Positions 1-7,128 of a DNA stretch of 60,475 nucleotides are shown here, one piece after another. The notes beneath the pieces are model-generated. The model was not told the origin of the DNA, ran no database searches, and was given only the letters and a program-made list of their open reading frames with translations. Every line of letters begins with the position of its first letter. The stretch's first letter is position 1. The translations under genes were made by a program, and so were the position numbers. The stretch covers positions 1 through 60,475 of the forward strand of contig NZ_NHRX01000006.1 of the NCBI RefSeq assembly GCF_016653115.1, given 5' to 3'. Origin of the DNA: Rhodocyclus purpureus. GTDB taxonomy: Bacteria > Pseudomonadota > Gammaproteobacteria > Burkholderiales > Rhodocyclaceae.

Positions 1-42
1 CTCGACCACTTGCCCGGAGGCACCAAAAAACGCGTCGACTGA
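1..42 (+). CDS. 3' end of an unidentified gene (partial)
   Basis: Frame 1 is open from the first base and ends in TGA at 40-42, giving the C-terminal residues LDHLPGGTKKRVD. Thirteen codons are too few to identify a family. A gene convergent with dksA would fit the shared bidirectional terminator at 203-240, which is the main reason to keep it. It may equally be a chance open frame. Confidence 0.25.
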   Translation, partial: LDHLPGGTKKRVD

Positions 43-202
43 GCTGCCATCCCTTCGCGAAAAGCACATGTAGTGCCACTCGCGAAAAATTTTTAACGCA
101 AGACTATGTTTTACAAGGAAAGTTTAAAGTAGCTGTTAAACCCGGGTTAAGCGCCTTGCCGGCCGCGGCGGCAGCGCCGCCGCGGTTTCGGGCAACTCGT
201 GG

Positions 203-240
203 CAACAAAAAAGGGACGCTTCGGCGTCCCTTTTTTGTTG
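203..240. terminator. Bidirectional intrinsic terminator beside dksA
   Basis: A perfect stem (213-219 with 224-230) is closed by a TTCG tetraloop. It is flanked by an A-run on the left and a T-run on the right, so it can end transcripts from both directions. It lies 42 bp beyond the dksA stop and serves dksA on the minus strand and the gene ending at 42 on the plus strand. The rest of 43-281 holds no gene I can support. Confidence 0.9.
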
Positions 241-281
241 CGCGCTGCGCGCGAGCGCGCAGCGTCTTCCAGGCGCTGAAT

Positions 282-701
282 TTACTTGGCGACCTGTTTT
301 TCGCGGACTTCCTCGAGCGTCTTGCAGTCGATGCACAGCGTTGCCGTCGGACGTGCCTCCAGCCGCTTGATGCCGATCTCGACGCCGCAACTGGCGCAGT
401 AACCGTAGTCGCCTGCCTCGATGGTTGCCAGCGCCTCGTCGATCTTCTTGATCAGCTTGCGCTCGCGGTCACGGTTGCGCAGTTCGATCGCGATGTCGGT
501 TTCCTGGCTGGCACGGTCGTTCGGGTCGGCGAAGACGGTCGCTTCGTCCTGCATCGTGTGCACCGTCCGCTCGATGTCGGTGATGAGGCCGCCCTTGATG
601 CCGTTGAGAATGGCACGGAAGTGAGCCAGCTGCTTGGCGTTCATGTATTCCTCGCCCGGCTCTGCAACGTAGGGGACGAAGGATTTTTGATCTTCTGGCA
701 T
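282..701 (-). CDS. dksA: RNA polymerase-binding transcription factor DksA
   Basis: 139 residues. DksA binds in the RNA polymerase secondary channel and, with ppGpp, lowers rRNA promoter activity and raises amino-acid biosynthesis promoters. The coiled-coil tip carries the acidic motif DPNDRASQE, matching the DxxDxA tip that DksA needs for function. The C-terminal zinc finger has all four cysteines (CASC followed by CIDC), so this is the zinc-dependent form. The length is slightly below the 151 residues of E. coli DksA. The start at 701 is the only ATG placed before the conserved N-terminal helix, though no strong Shine-Dalgarno precedes it. The gene is monocistronic and converges on the terminator at 203-240. 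Confidence 0.95.
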   Translation of the reverse strand: MPEDQKSFVPYVAEPGEEYMNAKQLAHFRAILNGIKGGLITDIERTVHTMQDEATVFADPNDRASQETDIAIELRNRDRERKLIKKIDEALATIEAGDYGYCASCGVEIGIKRLEARPTATLCIDCKTLEEVREKQVAK

Positions 702-891
702 GGTCTGATGAACCCGTTGTTTTTTGCGAAAGGCGACTTAATATCAGAATCGCCGGTAGGCTGCAAGCGATGTCCCCCTCGGCATGCGTCGATGACGTTC
801 GCCGGCACTATCGACCCGGAGGGCGCGGAGTCTTTCTGCGTCACGACGGTGGATGTCCAGTGCATCATATCAATTTTAGCGCTGTCCGGGC

Positions 892-920
892 TTGCGTTCC
901 GCGGAGAGTGTCGGTAGAAT
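892..920 (+). promoter_or_regulatory. Sigma70 promoter of the tRNA cluster
   Basis: TTGCGT at 892-897 and TAGAAT at 915-920 are separated by exactly 17 bp. The first tRNA base follows 11 bp after the -10 box. No other promoter-like site lies between the three tRNA genes, so this one probably drives all three. Confidence 0.7.
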
Positions 921-931
921 TCGCGCTTCTT

Positions 932-1008
932 CGGGGTGTAGCGCAGCCTGGTAGCGCATCTGATTTGGGATCAGAGGGTCGAAGGTTCGAATCCTTTCAC
1001 CCCGACCA
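932..1008 (+). tRNA. tRNA-Pro (anticodon TGG)
   Basis: The acceptor arms 932-938 and 998-1004 pair fully. The anticodon stem 959-963/971-975 encloses a seven-base loop with TGG at 966-968. The T arm carries GGTTCGAATCC, and CCA is encoded at 1006-1008. It is the first gene of a three-tRNA cluster. Confidence 0.97.
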
Positions 1009-1082
1009 GTAAAGCAAGAACCCGAAGGTTCGGCGGGCATGTTGAACACCGCGACCCGATCGGTTGGTTTATTCAGGCCTGT

Positions 1083-1159
1083 GCGCCCGTAGCTCAACCG
1101 GATAGAGCACCGGCCTTCTAAGCCGGGGGTTGTGAGTTCGAGTCTCGCCGGGCGCGCCA
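1083..1159 (+). tRNA. tRNA-Arg (anticodon TCT)
   Basis: The acceptor arms 1083-1089 and 1149-1155 pair fully. The anticodon stem 1110-1114/1122-1126 holds TCT at 1117-1119, reading the rare AGA codon. CCA is encoded at 1157-1159. It lies 74 bp after tRNA-Pro. Confidence 0.97.
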
Positions 1160-1166
1160 GAACAAT

Positions 1167-1243
1167 GGCGGCATTAGCTCAGTTGGTAGAGCACTGGATT
1201 GTGATTCCAGGTGTCACCGGTTCGATCCCGGTATGTCGCCCCA
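1167..1243 (+). tRNA. tRNA-His (anticodon GTG)
   Basis: The acceptor arms 1168-1174 and 1233-1239 pair, and the extra G-1 typical of tRNA-His (1167) pairs with C73 (1240). The anticodon GTG is at 1201-1203 in a CTGGA/TCCAG stem. CCA is encoded at 1241-1243. Only seven bases separate it from tRNA-Arg. Confidence 0.97.
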
Positions 1244-1247
1244 AACA

Positions 1248-1283
1248 AAAGCCCCGCGGACCATGGTCTGCGGGGCTTTTTTC
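1248..1283 (+). terminator. Terminator of the tRNA cluster
   Basis: GCCCCGC (1251-1257) pairs with GCGGGGC (1270-1276), continues into further inner pairs, and is followed by a run of six T. It starts five bases after the CCA of tRNA-His. Confidence 0.92.
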
Positions 1284-1534
1284 TTGGTGCGCCCGGCGAA
1301 CTTCCTAAACCTCCCACGATGCCGTGGCTGTTTTCCCAAGATGCTGGGCGGCGTGTTCACCCGGCTCCTTTCGCCCGGGAAGCCTGGCTGCGAATCGATC
1401 CGTCCGGCCCTCGCCCGTGGCCGGCACCTGAGAACTTTTCTCCGCGCTCGGCGCGACTGACAATCCTGCCTTGATTCTCCGGACACTCGGGGAGCAGGTA
1501 ACGGTTTCATCGCACGGGCGAATTCTGCGACATG
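1284..1534. other. Intergenic stretch, nothing recognised
   Basis: About 250 bp between the tRNA terminator and the duplicated regulatory element. Open frames here have no start signal and no family resemblance. I see no RNA gene in it. Confidence 0.5.
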
Positions 1535-1608
1535 AAAATACCTGCCGGCGGGTAAGAAAACACCGGACCGGGATGATTGTCTGGTTTGCTGGTTTTGATA
1601 AATTATCA
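1535..1608 (+). promoter_or_regulatory. Duplicated palindromic regulatory element, copy 1
   Basis: The block contains the palindrome ACCTGCCGGCGGGT (1540-1553), then TAAGAAAACACCGGA, then TGATAAATTATCA (1596-1608, itself a perfect palindrome). Copy 2 at 4140-4210 keeps the first two parts with about five mismatches in 47 bp, and TGATAAATT sits at exactly the same 43-bp distance in both. The two palindromes are exact reverse complements of each other, as expected for a dimeric operator. TAAG, 15 bp and GATGATTG vaguely resemble a sigma28 promoter, but that is speculative. The element precedes the small ORF at 1713 and the response regulator at 1787. Confidence 0.6.
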
Positions 1609-1712
1609 TCAGAATCAGCATGTTGTGGTTTCGGCGTAGCACCGCGCGACGATTCGCCTCGCTCGGGGCGCGCCAGCCGTGCCGCATGCTGGGAACACTT
1701 GAGGAGTGCGGG

Positions 1713-1790
1713 ATGGATCACTTGGGCGCCGATACGGCTTCGGCAGAGCAGGACTTCGCGGGATTTGGTGAATGGCAGGTGCTTGAATGA
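1713..1790 (+). CDS. 25-residue ORF coupled to the response regulator
   Basis: ATG at 1713 follows GAGGAG (1701-1706) at a workable distance and encodes 25 residues starting MDHLGADTASAEQ. Its TGA overlaps the ATG of the response regulator (ATGA at 1787-1790), which suggests translational coupling. The start context GGATGGATCACTTG recurs at 4331-4345, before the 94-residue ORF that precedes the second response regulator. It could be a shortened paralogue of that ORF, or a leader peptide whose job is to deliver ribosomes to the regulator gene. No family was recognised. Confidence 0.35.
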   Translation: MDHLGADTASAEQDFAGFGEWQVLE

Positions 1791-2503
1791 GCAGCATGCG
1801 CGCTGAGATCCGGCAACTCGGGCTCACGATCGCAATCGTCGAAGATGGCGCCGATCGACGTGATCTGTTTGTCGATTTCCTCTCCCGCATGGGGCATCTC
1901 GTAAGCGGCTTTGCCTTGGCCGACGATCTCGACGCTTACCTGGCGTGCACGACGCCGGACCTCATGGTGCTCGACCTCGACCTGCCGGGTGGGGACGGCT
2001 ACGGCATCACGAAGCGCATGCGCGCTACCCATCCTGGCATGCACATCCTCGTGCTGAGCGCCAGTGCTGCCGTCGAAGACCGCATCCGGGGCTACGTCAG
2101 CGGGGCCGACATCTACCTGAGCAAACCCGTTTCCCCGCCCGAGCTGGCCATCGTGGTCAACAACATCGTGCGTCGGGTCAGTCACGGACGCGAGCAGGCC
2201 GCGCAAGTCAGCGTCAACCCCGCGCGCCTCGAGCTTGCCGGGCCGGCCGGCAACCTGACGCTGAGTCATCCGGAAATGCTCTTGCTCAAAACCTTGGCCG
2301 AGGCTCCCGAGCGCCAGGTTCCTTACCGGCGCCTGCAGGAACTACTGCAGCTCGACCCTGACGGGCGGAGCAAGGCCTGCCTGGAAGTCCGTGTTTCCCG
2401 CCTCAAGAAAAAGCTTCACAGCGTGGGGAGCCCCGAGCCAGCGATCAGGTCACTCTGGAAGGAGGGCTACCGCCTCTGTGCGCCGGTGCGCATGATCTCC
2501 TGA
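1787..2503 (+). CDS. Response regulator, REC plus winged-helix DNA-binding domain
   Basis: 238 residues. Residues about 14-130 form a receiver domain with the acidic pair E19/D20, the phosphoacceptor D63 in VLDLDLPGGDG, S91 and K113 (LSKP). Residues about 145-235 look like an OmpR/PhoB-type winged helix (LEVRVSRLKKKL is the recognition-helix region). It is therefore a DNA-binding output regulator. No histidine kinase lies next to it, so its phosphodonor is unknown. The start overlaps the stop of the 25-residue ORF. A natural hypothesis is that it acts on the palindromic element upstream and on the matching copy at 4140-4210. Confidence 0.85.
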   Translation: MSSMRAEIRQLGLTIAIVEDGADRRDLFVDFLSRMGHLVSGFALADDLDAYLACTTPDLMVLDLDLPGGDGYGITKRMRATHPGMHILVLSASAAVEDRIRGYVSGADIYLSKPVSPPELAIVVNNIVRRVSHGREQAAQVSVNPARLELAGPAGNLTLSHPEMLLLKTLAEAPERQVPYRRLQELLQLDPDGRSKACLEVRVSRLKKKLHSVGSPEPAIRSLWKEGYRLCAPVRMIS

Positions 2504-2565
2504 GGCCGCGCGCAGCCGGGAGGCTTACCCCGGCCGATGCTGGCTGCCTTGCGCATCTTCGTCCT

Positions 2566-4128
2566 TCACAACAAGCCCTCCTCGATGGCGATCTTGGTCA
2601 GACCGGCGACGCTGCGGATGTCGAGTTTGCGCATCAGGTCGCGGCGATGGGTGTCGACGGTGTCGGTGGATATGTTCAGCTGTCTGGCGATTTCGGCCGA
2701 GGTCAGGCCCGAGGCGACCAGGCGCAGGACTTCCTTCTGCCGGCGGGTCAGGCTGGCGAGCGGGCTGGCCTCGCCAGCCGCTGAGGTGCTCACCCGTTCG
2801 CCGCGCTGGTTGAGCGCCTCGTGCATCAGGCTCGTGATCTGGCGCAGGAGGTGTGCAGATTCATTTTCCAACTGCTTGCGATGACTGATGTCCTGGGACG
2901 TCCCGGTCATGCGCAGCGCTTGTCCGTGTCGATCGCGCGCAACGACCTTGCCGCGATCGAGAACCCAGACCCAGTGCCCTTCCAGATGGCGCAGGCGGTA
3001 TTCCACTTCGAAGCTCGCCTTATTGCCGTCGAGATAATCCTGCAAGGCGGCACAGACCGCGTCGGTGTCTTCCGGATGAACGTTCTGCAGCCAGTCGTCG
3101 TAGCTGTTCAGCGTAGTTTCCTGCTCGCGTCCGACCATGGCGAGCGCGCGCTCATCGAATAGGACGCCGCCGGCGCGGATGTCCCACTCCCAGAAGCCCA
3201 GGCCCGCTGCGGTCAACACCTGGTCAAGGCGCCTTTCACGTTCCCTGAGCAGGGCCTCCGCATGCTTGCGTTCGCTGATGTCGACCAGGGTGATGATCAG
3301 CAGGTCTTCGATGAGCACGGCGCCGAGCAGGGCGTCGCAGCAGTGGCCATCACGGCAGCGCAGCCGGATTTCCCTCTGTTCGGGTAGGCCGGGTTGTTGC
3401 TGCAGGCGGGCCAGGCCTTCCTGCCAGGATGACTGATCGATTTCGTCACCGTCGGCCGGTGTCAACTGGAGCAACCGGGTCAAGGACCCAAGATCGGTGA
3501 TCGAGTAGCCCAGCATCTTCGAAAACTGCTGGTTCAGGTAAAGGAGAGGCCAGTCTCCGGTGAAATTGCAGCAGGCCAGCGCGACCGGGACCGAGTCGAG
3601 GATGCGCCGTAACAGGGACTCCTTGGCAAAAAGCCGGTGCTGCCGGTTTTCCTCGAGCAGGCTCAACTGACTTTCGATCAGCGCCTGCATCTTCGACATC
3701 AGGGAAACGATTTCCGGTGAGTAATGGTTTTCCTTGTCGTCGAGGACGCAGAGCGTGCCCAGGATGCCGCCATCGGGCAGGTGAATCGGAAAACCGAGGT
3801 AGGAGACCAGGCCAAACTTCAGGTCGGGGTTGTCATCCCAGTCCGGGTCCCCGAGGGCATCCGGGACCAGCAGATGTTGACCGCGCTTGATGACGTTTTC
3901 GCAATAGAGGCCGGAGCCATCAAGGTGCTCCCGCTCGCCGACGTGATAAGGATTGTTTTCCGTCCGGCTGGCGACGAGGACGGCGATGTCCTCCTCGACG
4001 ACCCGCATCACCAGCCCGACCTTGACCCCGGTCATGCGGACGATCAGGTCGACGATGGATTGCCAATCTTCGAGCAATTCTCCGGGCAATTGGGGAGTGC
4101 GTATCGGTTTCATCTTTGGCGGGCACAT
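2566..4128 (-). CDS. GAF-PAS-PAS sensor with LuxR-type HTH
   Basis: 520 residues, no membrane segment. Residues about 18-160 form a GAF domain, about 165-285 and 295-415 are two PAS domains (the second of PAS_3 type with a PAC end), and about 450-520 form a LuxR HTH (LTRRQKEVLRLVASGLTSAE). It is a one-component cytoplasmic sensor that should bind DNA directly after sensing a ligand or redox cue. There is no receiver domain. ATG at 4128 and ATG at 4113 are both possible starts and neither has a good Shine-Dalgarno. The gene starts about 12 bp from regulatory element copy 2 and converges with the REC-winged helix gene, 62 bp away. Confidence 0.85.
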   Translation of the reverse strand: MCPPKMKPIRTPQLPGELLEDWQSIVDLIVRMTGVKVGLVMRVVEEDIAVLVASRTENNPYHVGEREHLDGSGLYCENVIKRGQHLLVPDALGDPDWDDNPDLKFGLVSYLGFPIHLPDGGILGTLCVLDDKENHYSPEIVSLMSKMQALIESQLSLLEENRQHRLFAKESLLRRILDSVPVALACCNFTGDWPLLYLNQQFSKMLGYSITDLGSLTRLLQLTPADGDEIDQSSWQEGLARLQQQPGLPEQREIRLRCRDGHCCDALLGAVLIEDLLIITLVDISERKHAEALLRERERRLDQVLTAAGLGFWEWDIRAGGVLFDERALAMVGREQETTLNSYDDWLQNVHPEDTDAVCAALQDYLDGNKASFEVEYRLRHLEGHWVWVLDRGKVVARDRHGQALRMTGTSQDISHRKQLENESAHLLRQITSLMHEALNQRGERVSTSAAGEASPLASLTRRQKEVLRLVASGLTSAEIARQLNISTDTVDTHRRDLMRKLDIRSVAGLTKIAIEEGLL

Positions 4129-4139
4129 GCTCTGGCGAA

Positions 4140-4210
4140 AAAATACCCGCCGGCAGGTAAGAAAACACCGGATCGGGCTGATTTTCTGTCGTCTTTATTC
4201 TGATAAATTT
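4140..4210 (+). promoter_or_regulatory. Duplicated palindromic regulatory element, copy 2
   Basis: ACCCGCCGGCAGGT (4145-4158) is the reverse complement of the palindrome in copy 1. It is followed by the same TAAGAAAACACCGGA and, 43 bp on, TGATAAATT. TAAG (4158-4161), 15 bp and GCTGATTT (4177-4184) match five of eight bases of the sigma28 -10 consensus. The element lies between the divergent LuxR-type gene (start 4128) and the small ORF at 4333, so it could control both. Confidence 0.6.
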
Positions 4211-4332
4211 GGAAGATAATCAAAAACTTATTGGCCCTAGATTAGCACAAGCCGCCGGTTTGCCGAACGCCAGCTCGATAAGTCCCGACGGCAAAACATA
4301 TTGGCATCTCGTAAGCGCTCAAAGAGCCCGGA

Positions 4333-4617
4333 ATGGATCACTTGCTCATCAACGATGACTCGCCGACTTCGGCAGACCGGACGGTCGCCAGGTCCGCAGG
4401 CCATGTCAGCCTCCCTGCCGGGAAAGGCGCTCCGACGGAGCCTGCTTTCCAGTTCCTCCCGCGTCGGCAAGTCGAAGAAATTCTCGGCCCGGTCGCTGGC
4501 GTCGAGGCTGCCCTGCGTCTTGTAGGTCACGATGATGAGGCGCTGATCGTGGTCACGGTGGTCGACAGCAAAACAAAGCAGGTGTTATGCCATTTCCCCA
4601 TCAAGGGGTGCCCGTGA
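4333..4617 (+). CDS. Small protein with FlaG-like C-terminus
   Basis: 94 residues starting MDHLLINDDSPTSADRT. The C-terminal part (LRLVGHDDEALIVVTVVDS then KTKQVLCHFPI) follows the pattern of FlaG proteins: LRF, acidic turn, VVKVVD, TgEVIRQIP. The N-terminal half is unrecognised. The ATG context is shared with the 25-residue ORF at 1713. It lies 51 bp before the REC-PAS-GGDEF-EAL gene on the same strand and downstream of regulatory element copy 2. FlaG influences flagellar filament length, but no other flagellar gene is in the window, so the role is open. The family match is by eye only. Confidence 0.45.
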   Translation: MDHLLINDDSPTSADRTVARSAGHVSLPAGKGAPTEPAFQFLPRRQVEEILGPVAGVEAALRLVGHDDEALIVVTVVDSKTKQVLCHFPIKGCP

Positions 4618-4668
4618 TCGGGCGCGGCCTCCCGAGCAGCGGAAGGGATTCCTCATCAGGCCAAAACC

Positions 4669-6804
4669 ATGGAAAGCAGCATGCCCACGAGCACTCTTTC
4701 GGTCAGCCGGACAATCCTGGTCGTCGATGACGATGCCCTCTTCCGGGGCTTGCTGGAAAAGCTCCTGCACCAACTTGGACACCGCGTGCTGCTGGCTGCC
4801 GATGGCGAAGCCGCGCTTGCCTGTCAGACGGCCGATTTGCCGGACATCGTCCTGATGGACGTGGTGATGCCCGGCATGGGGGGGATCGAGGCGACCCGGC
4901 GCCTCAGGGCGATGAACGGCAGGCTGCCCATCGTCCTGATTTCGGCGCAGGGCGACGACGATTCGCGCATCCAGGGACTGAGTGCTGGTGCCGACGACTA
5001 CCTGTACAAACCGCTGAAGCTGCCGCTGCTGCAGCACAAACTGGCCAGGATCGAGCAATTGCTGGCCGAACGGCAACAACTCGATGGCGCCATGGCGCAG
5101 CTACGCCGCAACGCCAGCGTTTTCGATGTCTCGCGCGATGGCATGGTGATCACCGATGCGCGCAGGAAAATCCTCGATGTCAATCGGGCGTTCTGCGAAA
5201 TCACCGGCTACACCCGCGACGAACTGATCGGCAATAGCCCCGGACAACTGAGGTCGGGACTGACCCCCGCCGCGGTCTATGCCGACATGTGGCAAACCCT
5301 GCACACGACCAGGCATTGGCGCGGCGAAGTCACCAATCGCCACAAGGATGGCGAGGTCTACCGGGAACAACTCTCGATCTCGGCGGTGCACGACGAAGCC
5401 GGGGAGATCACCAGTTACGTCGGCATCATCAATCGCATCAACAAACTGCGCGACGACATCGTCACCGGCCTGCCCAATCGCCATCAACTCGCCGAGCGCC
5501 TGAACCGGGCGATTGCCCGGAATCGGCGCAGGCAAGGCAGCCTGGCCTGCCTGGTGCTGGGCCTCGATCGCTTCAGCGCCGTCAACGCCAGTCTCGGACA
5601 CGCAGCGGGCGACCTTGTCCTGCGTGAAGCCGCACGCCGCCTGGGCGGGGCGCTGCGCGCCTGCGACACGCTGATTCGATCCGGAGGTGACGAATTCACC
5701 CTCATCCTCGGTGAGTTGCCGGACAGCCTGTGGGTCGACGATCTGGTGCACGATCTCCTGCATGGCCTGGCGCAAGCCTTCGTCGTGGGCAGCGAAAGCA
5801 TTCATCTCAGCGCCAGTGCCGGCCTCGCCTTTCACGCGGGCGGCAGCGCGCAGCCGGGCGACCTCCTGCAGCACGCCGAGATGGCCATGCGCGCTGCCAA
5901 GGCGCTGGGCGGGAATCGCTGCGAATATTTCCAGCCGTCGATGCGGGAAGAGGTGCTCGAAAGAAGGCAGTTGAGCGAAGGTCTCAGGCAAGCCCTCGAC
6001 CTGGAACAGTTCTTCCTGCTCTTCCAGCCGATCGTCAGCCTCGAGAGTGGCAAGATCCGCAAGGCCGAGGCGCTCCTGCGCTGGCGGCATCCGCAACGAG
6101 GCCTCGTCGGTCCTGCCACCTTCATCGCCCTCGCCGAGCAGACGGGCCTGATCCACGACATCGGTTGCTGGGTCACGCGCCAGGCGATCGCTGCTCTGCC
6201 CGCGCTGCGCGAACGCTGCCCGGAGTTTCAGGTCAGCGTCAACGTCTCGCCAGCCCAGTTTCAGGCCCCCGCTTTCGCCATCGACGTCCATCGTCGCGAA
6301 CTGGCTGCGCAGGGGCTACCCGGTTCGGCGCTCGTTCTCGAAATCACCGAAGGGCTGCTGCTCGACGGCAACGCCCGGGTCAGGGAGCGTCTGCACGAAT
6401 GCCGCAGCGCCGGCATGCAGGTGGCCATCGACGACTTCGGCACGGGCTACTCCTGCCTCTCGTACCTGAACCAGTTTGCCACCGACTACCTGAAGATCGA
6501 TCGCTCCTTCGTGCGCCACTTGCGGCCGGACAGCCGGGAACTGAGCCTGTGCGAGGCGATCATCGCCATGGGCCACAGCCTTGGCCTGAGGGTGGTGGCC
6601 GAAGGCGTCGAGACCCTGGAACAGCATCGTCTGCTGCGCCGAGCGGGCTGTGATTTTGCGCAGGGCTACCTGTACGGGCGGCCGATGTCCCTGCCGGACC
6701 TGCTCGACCTTTTGCAACAGGAGCATGAGCCAGCCGGAAGCATTGGCAACCGTGAACGGCTGCAAGCGTCCCGCACTTTCAATTGCCGGCTGTCGGCCTC
6801 ATGA
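4669..6804 (+). CDS. Response regulator with PAS, GGDEF and EAL domains
   Basis: 711 residues, soluble. The REC domain (about 14-130) has D20/D21, phosphoacceptor D64 and K114. A PAS/PAC domain follows at about 145-260. The GGDEF domain has an intact SGGDEF (338-343) and the inhibitory I-site RACD (330-333) at the correct five-residue spacing. The EAL domain keeps EAL (467-469), DDFGTGYS, EGVET and the QGYLYGRPM end. Both active sites look intact, so it may make and degrade c-di-GMP, switched by phosphorylation and a PAS ligand. ATG 4669 begins the family-like region; ATG at 4681 is an alternative. It probably shares a transcript with the FlaG-like gene. Confidence 0.9.
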   Translation: MESSMPTSTLSVSRTILVVDDDALFRGLLEKLLHQLGHRVLLAADGEAALACQTADLPDIVLMDVVMPGMGGIEATRRLRAMNGRLPIVLISAQGDDDSRIQGLSAGADDYLYKPLKLPLLQHKLARIEQLLAERQQLDGAMAQLRRNASVFDVSRDGMVITDARRKILDVNRAFCEITGYTRDELIGNSPGQLRSGLTPAAVYADMWQTLHTTRHWRGEVTNRHKDGEVYREQLSISAVHDEAGEITSYVGIINRINKLRDDIVTGLPNRHQLAERLNRAIARNRRRQGSLACLVLGLDRFSAVNASLGHAAGDLVLREAARRLGGALRACDTLIRSGGDEFTLILGELPDSLWVDDLVHDLLHGLAQAFVVGSESIHLSASAGLAFHAGGSAQPGDLLQHAEMAMRAAKALGGNRCEYFQPSMREEVLERRQLSEGLRQALDLEQFFLLFQPIVSLESGKIRKAEALLRWRHPQRGLVGPATFIALAEQTGLIHDIGCWVTRQAIAALPALRERCPEFQVSVNVSPAQFQAPAFAIDVHRRELAAQGLPGSALVLEITEGLLLDGNARVRERLHECRSAGMQVAIDDFGTGYSCLSYLNQFATDYLKIDRSFVRHLRPDSRELSLCEAIIAMGHSLGLRVVAEGVETLEQHRLLRRAGCDFAQGYLYGRPMSLPDLLDLLQQEHEPAGSIGNRERLQASRTFNCRLSAS

Positions 6805-6906
6805 AGACCCCATGAAACCTGCAAATGATCGCACTCCCGCGCATGGCGAGTTCCGGAGGAATGAAGGCCATGACGAAGGCGAGGCGCCGTCCGGAAAAGA
6901 AGATGA

Positions 6907-7128
6907 ATGATGTTTGAGATCGCGATCGTGTGCCTGCCCCTGATGAGCTGCTGCGGCATTGTCGTGGCTCGCCTGGGCAGTGGGCAGTCCTGCCAGGGTG
7001 ACTGCAATCAAGGGCGGAAATGCACTTGCGCCCGACCAACAGGCCATCCGGGGTCGCATCGTGCCGCGCAAAGTCGCTGCTCTTCGCGCGCGCTCGACTC
7101 ACTTCAGGGGGTTCCGAGAAACAGGTAG
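6907..7128 (+). CDS. Possible Cys-rich small membrane-anchored protein
   Basis: 73 residues. A hydrophobic N-terminus (MMFEIAIVCLPLMSCCGIVV) is followed by CQGDCNQGRKCTC, a compact CxGxCxQGRxCxC pattern that I associate with short uncharacterised proteobacterial proteins. It begins 102 bp after the GGDEF-EAL gene, with weak AG-rich sequence before the ATG. A preceding 18-codon frame at 6861 has a better Shine-Dalgarno (GGAGGA), and its end overlaps this start. The 3' end overlaps the convergent patatin gene by 25 bp, and the last 30 residues look random. A real gene is plausible but not certain. Confidence 0.35.
   Translation: MMFEIAIVCLPLMSCCGIVVARLGSGQSCQGDCNQGRKCTCARPTGHPGSHRAAQSRCSSRALDSLQGVPRNR

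Noticed and set aside
5101-6291. 396-residue minus-strand ORF inside the GGDEF-EAL gene
   Set aside because: GC-rich shadow frame opposite a clearly conserved coding sequence.
6799-7071. 90-residue minus-strand ORF with a signal-peptide-like start
   Set aside because: No ribosome site, compositionally random C-terminus, and it overlaps the better Cys-rich candidate on the other strand.
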